Source of the DNA: Botrytis cinerea B05.10 | Taxonomy: Eukaryota > Ascomycota > Leotiomycetes > Helotiales > Sclerotiniaceae | DNA length: 64,000 nt | Direction of reading: 5' to 3' | Assembly (NCBI RefSeq): GCF_000143535.2 | Contig: NC_037325.1 | Location: 1,240,001 to 1,304,000 of the forward strand | Shown: piece after piece, positions 37,871 through 51,189 of the stretch | Layout: each line of letters opens with the position of its first letter | Position numbering within the stretch: position 1 is the first letter of the stretch | Notes under the pieces: generated by a model | Told to the model about the DNA's origin: nothing | Databases searched by the model: none | The model's input: the letters and a program-made list of their open reading frames with translations, nothing else | Made by a program: the position numbers and the translations under genes

Positions 37871-38968
37871 ATGCAGTCTGGAATAACAGGTATATCAGCA
37901 TCTCACTGTTGGGTTGAGTAGAGCTAACCACTTTTGTTCTCACAGCTTCCCAAGAGCTTCACACAGCGTTCAAAACATTCGTATCTACGGAATCGCAAAG
38001 AGGTCTTCTCTGTACTATCACTGGGGAAACTCTCACCCCTTCCGCTATCCTTGAACCCTCAACTTCATCCTTCGACAATGATCTTGACCTCCTCGCACCT
38101 CATCTCCAAGACAAAGCTGCTTTATACATAATACTTCGTCGCTATCCCTCTAATGATCCCGCTCCTTTCGTAGCCATAACCTATGTTCCCGACTCCGCGC
38201 CTGTGCGTCAAAAGATGCTATTCGCTTCCACACGTCTTACCTTGGTTCGAGAATTGGGAATTGAACGATTCAGAGAAACAATATTCGCGACTATGAAGGA
38301 AGAGTTGACAAAAGAGGGCTTCGCTAAGCATGATAAGCATGTCAAACTGGCTGCGCCGTTAACAGAAGAGGAACAAAGTCTGGGTGAGGTAAAAAGGAAA
38401 GAGGCAGAAGAAGGCAGAGGTATGAATGAGAGGAAGAGTCATGTAAGTAGCGGCATTAGCATGCCAGCTACGCCAGAGGCATTAGAGGCCTTAAAGGGGC
38501 TCAATCAGGACGGTGCACACAACCTGGTTCAGATTGTAAGTTTGTTGTTCTTTGAAATGATATCTAATGGCTAACAAGCCCTAGAAAATGAACATTGCCA
38601 AAGAAACCATGGAACTTGCTTCAAAAACACAAACATCTATCTCAGAAATCAGCAGCACTATATCTGCCACCGAGCCTCGATTCTCTTTCTATCGCTACAC
38701 TCACGACCATAACGGCTCAACTTCCTCTCCAATATTGTTCATTTACACATGCCCTTCAGGTTCCAAGATTAAAGAACGAATGATCTATGCATCATCGTCT
38801 CGATCCGCTCAACAATTGGCTGAGTCGGAGGCAGGACTCACCATTGAGAAAAGACTCGAAGCTGGATCTCCCGAGGATATTTCTCAAGAAAGTATCGATT
38901 CCGATTTACATCCTAAGACAGAGGTGAAGAAAACATTTGCCAGACCTAAGAGACCTGGAAGAGCATAG
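37871..38968 (+). CDS. TWF1: twinfilin, two ADF/cofilin domains
   Basis: Binds actin monomers and caps or depolymerises filament ends at the cell cortex. Exons 37871-37889, 37946-38535 and 38585-38968 give 330 aa, normal for twinfilin. The first exon encodes only MQSGIT; the 56-nt intron ends CTCACAG and restores ASQELHTAF. ADF-H domain one spans about residues 5-140 (ALYIILRRYP, PVRQKMLFASTRLTLVRELG). A charged linker follows, then domain two about 170-310 (FSFYRYTH, FIYTCPSGSKIKERMIYASS, the actin-binding helix). The C-terminal tail is basic (VKKTFARPKRPGR), as in other twinfilins, where it contacts capping protein or lipids. It converges on the carrier gene 240 bp downstream. Confidence 0.94.
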
Positions 38969-39209
38969 ATATTTAGGATAAAATTTCGACTCCTGACACA
39001 TCATCAAGCGGGAGAAAAAGATAGCTTTGGTTAAAGAGTTTATTGGTGCTCTCTCTCATATGGGACAATATTTATGCGAAGTAATCATTCCTAAAATACC
39101 ATATTATACAACGGCATTATATCTTCCCACATTCTATCCACACGTCTCGTGAATTCTTTAAACATACTCAAAAATTCTCGTTATCCCCTTGATGTACGCA
39201 TATATACAT

Positions 39210-40556
39210 TTACTCTTCATACTTCCCTCCAAACAATGGCACATCGCTATGCTCCAACTTTTCTTTCAAAAATTCATAAACCGTAAACGTGACGGCCTGA
39301 CCCGGTGCGACTCGCATTATCCGCGGTGTAATCCCCTTATAAAACGCATGAAATCCTTCCTGTCTAAACATGTCTCCTGCGATAGTTTTTATCCTACTGA
39401 GTGCAGTTTCTCCAGGTACACCTGGGGTTTTTTGTAAACGTGTTTTGATGGTATCGATAGGTGCGTTCGACAAAGGACCCATGGCTCCGGATACCAGACC
39501 AATTAGTGTAGTTTGGTAGGAAGGAATGGGGGAGTCAGAGTATTGGGGTTGCCATTTTTGGAGCAGTTCTTTGAACTCGGTATAGGCGGTGAAGTTTACA
39601 GCTTGGTTTGAGCCTGGGGGGAGGGTTGTTAGTATGGAAATTGGATTGTAGACCACTAAAATTGTGCATGGTCTGGGGGCTCGCGGTGGGGAAATGCGAG
39701 GATGGTGAAATAGGAAATAATTGATGACAAGAGAGAAATCATACCTTGCCGTAAAGCAGTTAAAGATATTCCACGATATAAAGCCCCGAACCCTTCTTCT
39801 TTTACCACGGTATATAATGCATGCGCGGCATTACGGTATTTTGGTATGTCGAGAGGATCGGCCATGCTGTGGTGTTGGGCTTGAAGACGAATCTTTATTA
39901 CTTCCATGGGTGTTACGACGGCGACGGCTTCAGTTACACCTGCTGCTAGACCGGCTGGAGGAGGTGTGTTAGCAATTTGTTATTTTCCTCTGTGAGTCGC
40001 CTATATGTCTTCTTTCTGAAAGCCTTTCATATACTCAGAAATCATAGGGGTAGCCATACCCAAAAATGTAGCCCTTCCACTAACAACCCCCGTTTCCTTA
40101 TCCGCTAGCCACTTCTTGTATGCCTCGAAACTTGTAAATCGTATAGCCATCTTCGGTACAATACCAGTTATAACGGCACCAAGTCCTTTGTAGAGACCAA
40201 GGGGAGTTTCGCGCTTCATAATCTCGGCACCCGTGGTGATGAAGCCTCGTTTGGGAGCACCGGGGGCGCGTGCCCGGCGAGAAAGTTGCATACGGACTTT
40301 TATTGTATCTATTGGACCAGACTTGGTTAGAATTCGAGGGACACTTTTAATGAGTGAGAGATGAATGGGCAGTTGAAACTTACCTAAAGGATGGCATACA
40401 AGGGCCTCCATCATTCCTGCGGCTCCACCAGCTGTATTTTGTTAGACAATACTCAATTGACGTGTATGATCGTGGAGTTAGTGACTCACCAACAAGATTT
40501 GTGGCCGCTGAGGCTGGTTTCTTGCCATCTGTGCCTTTGACACTTTTCGCTGACAT
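39210..40556 (-). CDS. SFC1: mitochondrial succinate/fumarate carrier (SFC1/ACR1 family)
   Basis: Exchanges cytosolic succinate for matrix fumarate across the inner membrane, linking the glyoxylate cycle to gluconeogenesis on acetate or fatty acids. Five exons: 40556-40490, 40431-40384, 40308-40060, 39954-39745 and 39613-39210, 325 aa. All introns interrupt in phase 1. The three carrier repeats show PLDTIKVR, PMEVIKIR and PIDTIKTR, each followed by its matrix helix. Segments typical of the yeast protein are LYKGLGAVITGIVPKMAIRF, KIRLQAQHH and ITPRIMRVAPGQAVTFTVYE. Yeast relatives are induced on non-fermentable carbon; I cannot read the control sites here. Confidence 0.95.
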
Positions 40557-42339
40557 GTTGGGTATAAATTACCTCTTCACAGAGGATTTGTGTGACTGTA
40601 GAAATTTGATCAAATGTAAAGCTCTGATCGAGACCAATGTATTGTGATATTGGTAGCTAGATCGATATAACAACTATGTGTATTGGATTCTCTATGTCTT
40701 TGGCATGTGAAGGTGCACTTATATATTGACGTTTGCGAATCCAGAAGATGTCTAGAAGTGATAAGATAGAAATGAGTCAAAAAGCAGCTTGCTTTTAGTT
40801 CAGAGAAACGAGAGAATAACAAAAGTAAATAGACTCTTAACTTTGATTGCCCGAGTGTATATATGAGTCTACATCCTTTCCGCCTGCGTTCGTCCAGCTG
40901 GGCCGAGCTATCTTGTCCCGCGGCCCATCCCTTCCCCCAAGCCAAGCCATGTAATACTTCCACAGCCTTGCATGAATAGAGAATGGAAACGGCCTTCCAA
41001 TTGGAAGTTGTGGAGCCCCGGACTCGGATGGTAGCTAAGAAATGCTAAGCTTGTGCTTGGTCTTCGACGTGCCGGTTAGTAGCTCGGTTCAACGGATATA
41101 GATTTTAGGGGATGTGCAGCTAGGGACGCCTGGAGCGACGGAACGTAGAGCTTGCTTTTGGTATGGAGGGGCAAGTGCCGAATCTTGATAGAAAACTAGA
41201 TGCAAACTTGCACACTTACTCTCGTCGGACTTACGATTGGGACGATTTGAAGTGGTTGAGAAATTGATTTCATTGTTCTTCAACCTGCCAAATGCAATTG
41301 AGACACAGAATGAATGCGGTTGTGTTTCTTCCATTGTCGCGAATGCTCTGTTCTTCTTGGCCCCAAACTCCAAGCATTGTTTTCGAGCAACTGACGTCTT
41401 ACTCTCCATTGACTTGTACTACCGAGCTTCCTTCAAGACAGGATAATTTATCTTGAGATAATGGGTCCAGTTACTCAGATAAGCTTGTGATAACGCGGGG
41501 GTCGGTCAATACCGGAGGCGGAAGATGAAGGGGCTTTTCTTTTGAGCCGAGGTTTACTATCGCAGAGTCACGTGATGTTTGATTTCAATATCCAGGTCGG
41601 ATAAGGTGGTTGTTGTCGGAAGAGGTGCTTCGATGCGATGAGTCGATAGTGTACAGCTTTTGCACGAACGGTAATGTATGAGTCTGACTCACGGATGAGG
41701 ACAGTTCGATTGTTCGAGTCGCGGTCGTTGTTTCCGTCGACTTGAGAGGTCTCTCGATCTGCTGGCGCAGAGATGATGCTGCTGGGCCACCAAAGTTTAC
41801 GCTCCGTGGCCAGCATATATTCAGGACTATTTCACAAAGGTTCGATCAGAAAGCTCACGAAATCAGCCTGCCGTTGACATTTTATATTCTGAACTTTATA
41901 TCTTCATTTACAAGGGTGACCTCACAAGATTACTATACACAGGCACATGGGCCATGTTCAAATAGGAAGGTCGCAGGAATATTAATTGCTCCTTCAGGCA
42001 AACAGCTTGCCATTGAAATGTCCACATCATGGAGCACAACAGCCTTCAGCGATCCACAGGTTCGCAAATGGGATTTGGTACGCACCAATCGTACATACGA
42101 GTGTACATGCATGCGCACTTGCATGTACAGCCAACCAACTGAGGGGAACGTCAGCACGACAATCCTTCCTCGCCCCATCTTCTGTTTGTATTGTATTTTG
42201 ACCTTTGTTGGTTTTTTGTGTTGAGCTTTCAAATGTGATTTTGTGTTGAAGAAATATAGTACGGCGTTGGCTGTCTACATTCCTAGCATTCGTCTTTTTG
42301 TGGTTGCCCTGCGCAGTGTACAGCCTGTTTCGCGACAAG
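40557..42339. promoter_or_regulatory. divergent intergenic region, SFC1 / sugar symporter
   Basis: 1.8 kb between two divergent transporter genes. A minus-strand frame at 41089-41409 (106 codons) and a plus-strand frame at 41742-42224 resemble no family and are not called. Part of 42240-42339 may be the symporter leader. Confidence 0.45.
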
Positions 42340-44253
42340 ATGTTACGAGCGGACGCAGAGGTGGAGGATGGCTTACGAGCTGAGGATAGATTGGATGAAT
42401 TGGATTACATGGACGACGAATTTCTTGAAGACAGCGAGACTTCTCTACTACGAGAGTCAGATGCGGAAGAGAAAGATGCGATAGAAGTGGGGAATTTATA
42501 TTTGATATGTCTGGCCATCAGCACTGGAGGGTAAATACCCCGCCTTTGTATCGACTTTGCCATTCGTCGCTAACGTTTTGTAGCCTTCAAGTAATATGGA
42601 CGGCCATTATGTCTCAAGGCTCTGTAAGAGATTTTTTACCATTCTTTATATCGTTAATCATGTGCATAACTAATTCTTCAAGCCTTACTTGGTCTCGCTC
42701 TCGGTTCCCAGCTACCTCATATCCCTAGTTTGGCTTGCTGGTCCCCTCTCTGGTGCAATCGTTCAACCATATATCGGCATTCTATCTGATCGCTCTCAAC
42801 ACTATCTCGGCCGTCGTAGACCATTTATTATCATTGGTAGCATCGCAACCATTGTCTGTATCCTCGCACTTCCTTGGACAACCGACCTGATATCATACCT
42901 CTTTGCCTTATTTGGAAGCTCCCCCGTTGGTCGCAGCGCAATGATATGTAAAGGTTCTACAGCAGCTGTTTGGATATGGGCTTTGAATATTGCAATTCAA
43001 CCCGTGCAAGGGGGACTCAGGGCAATCATCGTGGACTGTGTTCCACCGAAACAACAAGTAAGAGCTTGCGGTTATGCGAGTGCTGCTGCGGGAATTGGTT
43101 CAATTCTAGGGTACACTGCCGGCTATGTTTCTCTGCCGAGATATTTACCATGGCTTGGCGATACTCAGTTAAAAGGGCTCTGTCTAATTGCTTCCGTGGC
43201 ATTGGGTTCAACTGTTGCGGTGACCTGCTTCACGGTGAAAGAAAAACGTTTTGTTGATTTGGATGCAAGTCCGAAAACCCCGAGTTTCGCGGAGAATTTC
43301 CGTCAGATATTTAGCAGCATGAAAACTTGTCCGAGGGAAATTAGGAAGGTTTGCATGGTTCAATTTTTTGCTTGGATAGGCTGGTTTCCGTTTTTATTTT
43401 ATATAACCTCGTAAGTGCTACTTTCAATCATCTCGTGACTCTTGAACATGATACTAATATATTTATTTAGATACTTAGGTGGTCTTTGTACGTTTCTCAC
43501 GATTTCCAACGTTGATCAAAGCGAAACTAACTAAATCTAGATGAAGCAGAATATACTTCTATATCCAAAAAGGCAAACCCTCCTCTCACGTTTCCTACCA
43601 CATCACCTCTTACTGCATCACCTCATTCCATTCGCCATGCAACATTCATCATGATTCTCTTCGCCCTTGTCGCACTCATCTCGAATCTGACACTTCCTTT
43701 GCTCATCCCGTCATCCTCCATCAATTCTAAAGATCGGAAGCCCACTATCATCTCCCGCTTCCACATCAAATTTCTCACCCTTCCCCACGTCTGGACACTA
43801 TCTCACATCCTCACCACCCTTCTCACCATATCTACCTTATTGACATCGAGCTTTGTCTCTACCTCAATCCTTGTCATCTTCCTTGGTATCTCATGGGCCA
43901 CTACTGCTTGGATTCCTCTCGCCCTCATCTCTACCGAAATCTCGCAATCCCAATCCCAATCCCAACGCCATTCCACTACTTCCAATCATTCCATTCCCCT
44001 TTCCCTAATCGCTTCACCTGCCTCTCCAACCCACAAAAGAAATCGAAACCAGGAGCCGTTACAAGCAGGCACAATAATGGGTCTCTACAACATGGCAATT
44101 GCTTTGCCGCAGATTATTGCTGCGTTACATGGGAGTCTAGTATTTTGGGCGTTAGGAGAAGTTGGGGTTGTGGGGACAGAAGCAATGGGCTGGGTCATTA
44201 GGTTGGGATGTTTGGGGAGTATTTTTGCTGCTTGGTTAGCGGATTCATTATGA
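42340..44253 (+). CDS. MFS sucrose/maltose-type sugar:H+ symporter (SUT-like)
   Basis: Proton-coupled disaccharide uptake is the known role of fungal SUT1-like carriers; the substrate here is inferred. Exons 42340-42530, 42584-42623, 42683-43410, 43471-43487 and 43541-44253 give 562 aa. One exon is just 17 nt and encodes YLGGL. The N-terminus is strongly acidic (VEDGLRAEDRLDELDYMDDEF). Membrane helices follow with the signature GPLSGAIVQPYIGILSD and YLGRRRPFI (the conserved GxLSDR..GRRRPF region), then VQGGLRAIIVDCVP and WIGWFPFLFY. Between helices 10 and 11 lies a polar loop rich in Gln-Ser repeats and basic residues. Twelve helices are expected. The start at 42340 is the only ATG in the open frame. 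Confidence 0.9.
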
Positions 44254-44960
44254 ATTACGCAGTTATGAATAGATGGGGACATTCTTGCGATGGGCGGTGT
44301 TCAGGTTCTTAGGCGTTTTGGGATAAAACTTCGATTTAGTGATACATCATTGACGATATATCGCGTTGGTATCAGGCTTTTAGTGTAGTAGATATAACAA
44401 TCCATACACTTCAAATCTTACTCTTATCAATATTGCGCTGATTCTAACACACCAATGTCTCCATTTGATTGGTAAATTTTCTTGAAATTTTAACTATTTT
44501 CAAGTCAATATGTTTCAAATCACTTGTTTGTATGATACAAAATCGAGGGAAAAGTACAGACTCGGCTTTTGATGTAAAGACATCATCTCAGATAATCTAC
44601 TAATACCTTTCAAAGTATGCAATACTACCAACCAAGACTTGGTATCATCCAGACACATTCAGCCGGCGCACTCAGTAAAGTAGGAATCGACCATTGAGAA
44701 TTCCACTAAAACCGGAAATCCCTCCTCATTTCACAACCTTTACAGACACTTGTCAGTGTATTGGCTATCTCTTGAACTCATATGTTTCATAATTGAGATA
44801 TGCAGTTTAGAGCAAGTCTTGGTTTTCCAGAAACCATCAAATTCAAATCTTGGATATATGATCGATTTGGGTTTTCTATAGAGTAGATAGTAATTTTAGA
44901 CTTGAGAGTCTACTTGTCTTTTTGTTTTTGCCGTATAGCATCGTTTATTCTGGATACTTG

Positions 44961-44995
44961 ATTCGAATTCGAATTTGAATTTGAATTTGAATTTA
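44961..44995. repeat. (GAATTT/GAATTC)n repeat
   Basis: Six imperfect hexamer units in AT-rich intergenic DNA. Confidence 0.8.
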
Positions 44996-45061
44996 AAGCT
45001 AAATGAACGTCTTTTTGTTGTGTCCAGATACGCAACACATTCCAATTCTTCCCTTTCTGTC

Positions 45062-45084
45062 TTTTTTTTTTAAAAAAAAAAAAA
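45062..45084. repeat. T10-A13 palindromic homopolymer
   Basis: A run of about ten T directly followed by about thirteen A, capable of a perfect hairpin and likely nucleosome-excluding. A matching element lies at 57503-57525. Confidence 0.9.
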
Positions 45085-46820
45085 TTACACTAAACTAACT
45101 TCAGATCGAGAGATAATAAGTTTCTTTGTTTCCTATCTAGATAAGTATTACATGTCAAAAAAAACCCCCTGAGATTATTGCTAAGATCATGGGATTGGGT
45201 TGATACCCTTAAGAAGCGTGTATCACAACTTCTAGATCTATTCTTGGGTTAAATTTTGTTTGGAAATTTCATCTTTAGTTATACTGGCTGATTGTATAGC
45301 ATAGATGTCTCCAATTAGTCTATTGCATTTTCCGTCTAATGAGAGACACTCAATAGTTACAAATTGTATCTTGTATGAGAAGGACACGGAAAACGTAGCA
45401 CCTACGATGGTAGGTCCTAAATGTCAATATTGTATTCTGTCTAAGGAGCGCGATATACAGAAAATAGTAGGCCTTAGATAAGGGCTAATGTAATAGCTAG
45501 TCTCGTTCGCTTTCGCTTAGGATTACAACAATACAGTGGTCATGGAATTGAAGTCATTCAGTACATTCACACAATATCAGATCAATCGTCTAGAAACCTT
45601 CACATTCCCCCAATACTCTCGACCAACAAGCCCGGAACTGAACATGTTAGATTATGTTACATATCTTCTCATTACTCAGCACCATTCAAGTATCCATAAT
45701 ACATTCATCTAGCATGCTAAGCTCCTCAATTCAAACTCCTCGAATCATCTAAACATGCCCAGGATCTCAGGCATTAACACTTCTATTGATCGAACAAACT
45801 ATTACACATATTCCATATCAAACTTGAAAAATCTTGCCATCACATACTATGTACCCCTAACTCGATTATCATAATTACTCTCTTCAAAACTAGCAAACCC
45901 AACCGAAAATATCTACAAATTCTCTTTCGCGAATCATGATCTTCTTACATCATCTTCTCATTGATTCTTATCCCAGACTGATGGTATCTATGTATGTCAC
46001 TGTCATACATACATATATGATATAATATCAACACTAATACTCCATTTCTCCCCTTGTTACTCCCCTACCCACCGAACTTCGAAAAATATACCATGCCATT
46101 CAAGAATCCGCGAATCCCTAGTATCCAAAACATTATACACAGATCAACACACAGATCAACATGTTGAACTACATACTCATACTGGACAAATTAAATACTC
46201 TCTCTATCTCTATATCCTTTACATACATGCATTCTCTATAAACACCTAGGAAATTTAAAGTACAAGTATTCCACACATCGCATAGTTTTCTGAATCTCAC
46301 GAACTCATTTTTTCGCTTCGGTTAATTTTTTTCCTTTCTCGCTTTACATCTCATGGTGTTCTCCCGTACACTCACTTGCTTACTATTCAATATCAAGAAA
46401 TATAATTAGAGAATCACTTCGAGTTCATAATTATCATGTTCTATAGTATATTGCATTGCGCTGGATCAAAGACTTCCTCCTTTCATATCACATCACATCA
46501 CATCGCATTTTCTTGTCCTCGCCACTAAGCAGCCACAGCATCTATACCACCATACCATCATACCTTCTTCCGCCCCCGTCTTCTCCCTCTAAGAATCGCA
46601 TACCCAAAACGCAATAATCTTTCTGTACATACCTCGCACATTATATTAATCCTAGCTTAATCCACTCACCCATCTATGATATCATATCTTATTCTCCACC
46701 AAGTACTCACATCGATATCTATCCTCTATCCCTTTTCCTCTCAGCCTCACTGACAATCTCCTCATTCCTCATCGCTCGCTCCTGATTTCTAACTTCACGC
46801 TTTCCTTCATATGTACATAA

Positions 46821-46863
46821 CAATCAAATCAAATCAAATCAAATTCAATCAAATTCAATCAAA
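46821..46863. repeat. (TCAAA)n-like repeat
   Basis: About eight imperfect pentamer units. Confidence 0.8.
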
Positions 46864-47350
46864 CAACAGAAAAATCCCCATCTCTATCAAATAACCAACC
46901 AACCAACCAAGAAAGAAAGTAAGTGAGAAAGAAAAAAAAAATAAACATTAAAACTAAAACTAAATTTATATTCTCACTCTCCTCACACCCATCACTACAA
47001 AATAAAATACAAGATATATAAAAATTACTTGATTGAATTAATTGGATTAGATTGGGTTGAATTAGATTGAGGTAAATCAAACAAAGATATCAAACTAACT
47101 TTATCTACATCCATATCTACATTCACAAATTTTCCCTCTCCCTCTCCAAAAACTCAATGGTCAACACTCTTCGACATACATAGAAAAAGATAATTAACTC
47201 TTAACACTTAACATTGAACCAATCTATAGACGCACAACAACAACATCATCATCACCATCCCACCTATAAAAACACACTACTTACAACTTCCTCCCAATCC
47301 CCTTTCTATTCTCCCAGTTCCCTCTCTATTCCTATTTAAACTCGCCTCCT

Positions 47351-47374
47351 ACACACACACACACACACACACAT
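47351..47374. repeat. (CA)n microsatellite
   Basis: About eleven CA units followed by TATG/TATA sequence. Confidence 0.92.
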
Positions 47375-47940
47375 ATGTATATATATACCTTTTATATACA
47401 TATACACCGCTCAATACACACTACATATTACACATCAATCATATAAAGCAACCATACAACATAACACCTAATACACTCTACAAACAAAAACAAAAACACA
47501 AAACAAAAACAAACACCCATTCCAGATCAAACCCCCCCACATGTTATATATTATATAATCTCATTCGAGCCAAGAAAGAAGATGAGGATATATACTATAT
47601 ATATATATACTCCATCCTAGTAATCACACTCACATTCATACTCACACTCACACTTACACCCACACTCATATCAGAAGGGAAGTGAATAGAATGGATATAA
47701 TGATTCTAATTTCAATTTTAACTTCAATTTCGATTTCAAATCCAAATCCAAATCTAATGCCCGTATATCGAATGAATGAATGAATGAGTAAACAAATAGA
47801 CAGATATATAGACAGATAAATAGACAGATAAATACAATAAAATAAAACAACAATACAATATCTAATCAACAGTCAACAAATCATATTGAGATGAGATAAT
47901 CAGATTATATATTTCCTATATATTAAAAGTGAATACCACA

Positions 47941-47975
47941 AATCCAAATCCAAATCCAAATCCAAATCCAAATCT
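47941..47975. repeat. (AATCCA)n hexamer repeat
   Basis: Nearly six uninterrupted units. Confidence 0.92.
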
Positions 47976-50900
47976 ATTACATCGAATGAGTGAGTAGATA
48001 GATAGAGAGAGAGAGAGCGCGAGCGAGATAGATATAATTAGTATCTAACCAGCGAACACCATTGATACAGCTGAAGAATACGGCACGAAAAGTGTTCCAA
48101 GAGAGTTGATTCTACTACTAAGAATCCGAATTGATGATATCATAACAATACGACGAGAAGAACAGGAGTGCAAGTTCAATGAGGACAATTGCCAACTATC
48201 TTTCTCAGGTAAATAAGAAAAGAGATATTATCATATCGATATGAAATCCTCAATGAATCACTAAAATCCATCTACATCTACCTACCTCTAATTTCTCATA
48301 TTCCGAGCCCTTTCCACAACCCTCAGACTAGAAAGTCTGCAACCAAATCCACATATCCTCTATGAGAGTGAAGCAACTTCCCACTTCAAGCATCCCAGGC
48401 TTTCGACAAGAAACAAGCTTGATACTGAAAATTCACCCACCCAAACCCTACAACAACGTTCTGGCCATCGAAGCACCGTGCCTATCCGTCCATCAAACAT
48501 CAACACCCAGATCATTGTCTCATCATCATGCACCATACTCAGTCATCGTATTCTCGTTTCCGCCCACGATAATCCCTCGTATTTCTCCTCTTCTCCCAGG
48601 ATATTCCCTCTAATATATCTCGACTTGCACTGCCACAATTGCCAGTTGTCTAGTCTATATACTAAAACACGTGATTGCAATCTCTAATTTCGAAATACTA
48701 CCGAAACCTGGCATCTCAATAGATTGACGAATGTAACTCAGCCTTGTGGAGTATATTGAGGTCTAGACCGTCTTGGTTTCGTCATTGTTCAGATGAATCG
48801 TTGAGGGTCTCGATGTGGATTACCGGTATATATAGATTTCTTGCCATTCGGAGAATTATGCACTCCGTATTTCGTGACGCATGTGTTATTGCGTTTGGCT
48901 GTTGAACTGTGATGGACCTAAAACGAATCTGAGGTGGCGGGATCTGAAAGCTCCGTCACTGAACAATATTTGAATAGTGTCTCCGAGAAGCAAGTCCTAG
49001 CTATCAAACTTCTCAAATTTCATAATTCGAAGGGTGTGGAGCTTCGTGAGTAATATGATAAAAGTCAATAGCAATAGCAGGTTGACTAAAGCTGCAGAAC
49101 GACTATCCTTTCATTTGATATTCGAAATTGCACCATCCTTGTGCGAGCCATTGCCAAATGTCGTGCATCGTAGTATGGGGGTACCAACTCATCCGCATAT
49201 GCTGTGAACAACCCGAACTACCAACTCATCGTCACTTATCAAATATAACTCATCACATTTGAGAGCAATTTCACCTGTTGAGCAAACACCCATCCACATA
49301 CATCGGGATAACCCTTATCTTCTTCATCTATTCTTTCATTTGGCAATTGGAGCTGAATACTGGCCAAGCAAATGCCAAATAAACTTCTCGGCCATCTGTG
49401 TAACGTAAGACAAACTCACGAGCTGAGTTGTTCATCCAGCCCTATGGATCGATCAAACCAACCCCCACAATTCGTTCGAAGTAAGCCGAGAAGCCAAAAC
49501 AGCCAACCTTTAACGTTGTGCACATCAGATTCAGATTTTCTTCCTTTCCTCTTTTCCCACCCGCTTTCTCCACAATATGGTAACTACCGTATTGTACACG
49601 CATGTATTACGAAGATCATGGCGGGATCACTTGTTCACGCCAGCCCCAGATAATTGAACCACAATTTTGAGTGCATACATTGATTCCGACGACGAGTGCA
49701 TTTATGCAGGTGAGTAGTATGTTTCACCAGGGACTATGTTGCACAATTAGAGCTTCAACTTTGAAGATCGAAAGAGAGTTGAGGTTTAGCATTCGTTGTA
49801 GAAAATGAAGATCGTGTATATGTAATGAATACAAGGTTATCATCGCCCACTCATTCGGCCCACGGGAGTCTGTCGTAAGTTGTAACTCGTAAGACGAAAT
49901 TCTTTTCCAAAAAAGAATTTGCGTGAAGACCTAGTCAGGATGTGAAGATCTAGAATGTCCAGAATCGTGTAGTATCGGCAGAACAATCTCCATTCTAAAT
50001 ATCAAAACCCCATAAATTCATTTAAAAGCAGAAACTTTGATCAATTAGTGACACGATGAAAGTTCTGAAACCAGGATACAACGACCAATGGGAGTAGCAC
50101 ACTTCCAAACGCATGTGCGATCATCCAGCAATATTCTGATAAGCCGTGAGAGATTTATTTTCTAATCGGTCAGACAAAAAAGGATGGCTCGAGGATGGAT
50201 GGAATTGAATACTTCATACGTTGTACGCATTATCCGGATAAATTGTGGTCATTTAGTTTGAGAAGAGGAAGGAAGACATGAGTAAGTCCGTCCTGGGATG
50301 ACTCCCCCCACGTAAATCTTGTGACTAGATGATAAGTAATTGTGCCTAGAATTAGAATTACAAACGGAATTGGAATAGAGTTAGAATTATGCCTAGCCTT
50401 GGATCTGTCGAGTATGGAGACGCACAATGTTGGAGATGGAGAAAGAAACCGTCGATGCCTTGACCATATCGTGGAACGTGAGAGATTTATGGATACATAC
50501 GCATCTGATGCGGAGATAGGTACGGCTCAATAGAAGGGATTTGGTGAAGAATGAGAATCCATGGACGGGAGAAGGAATTCTCTTCGCTGCAAATGCAAAT
50601 GCAGATGCAGATGTAAATGCAAACGCAAGCTGTAAGATTCTTGATGTCCGATCACAGATTTTGGATACTCTTTTGATGGGGGGGAGGGGGACTTCTACGA
50701 TGGATGGAAAGGTGCTGAGTCGGCTATGGCAATCTTGGTACCAAGTTGGAAGGACCAAAATGAAGAAAAAGAGTTCGACAACACCGCAGACAACGGTTCT
50801 GTAAGCATCGGCCAAGGATGACGGAAGTGGCTGCAGCTTGCCATATCGTTGTGCCTGCATGCTGTTTAACCTTTGACTTTTGCTTGGTCTGATTCATGAA

Positions 50901-51152
50901 TGAATGTGGGTGGAACAGATTGAGGGGAACCTTGGGCGGAAGGGGGAGAGAGGGGCGGATCAAGTCCAGGTCAATTTTTTTTTTTTGGATAAAGTCACCG
51001 GAAGAGGCATGTCAAAAGTTAAAAGAATGGAAGTGGGTATGTTTGAGACAAGATGATGGTATCATGGTATGGTCTCACATGCAATCAAGACAGTGTTGCA
51101 TATGCAGTGGCGGTAAACAATGGAACTCTCAGGGTGTCTCGGTTCACGAGCA

Positions 51153-51156
<4 letters not shown>

Positions 51157-51186
<30 letters not shown>
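51157..51186. repeat. (GA)n microsatellite
   Basis: About fifteen GA units. Confidence 0.93.

Positions 51187-51189
<3 letters not shown>

Larger units (their letters stand above)
46080..47560. other. G-poor, strand-asymmetric tract
   Basis: Over about 1.5 kb the plus strand is almost free of G but rich in C, A and T, like a very long fungal 5' leader. It contains no frame worth calling. Confidence 0.6.

Noticed and set aside
41089..42224. ORFs of 106 and 160 codons between the two transporter genes
   Set aside because: No family resemblance; the longer one starts at a non-ATG codon and lies in probable promoter sequence.
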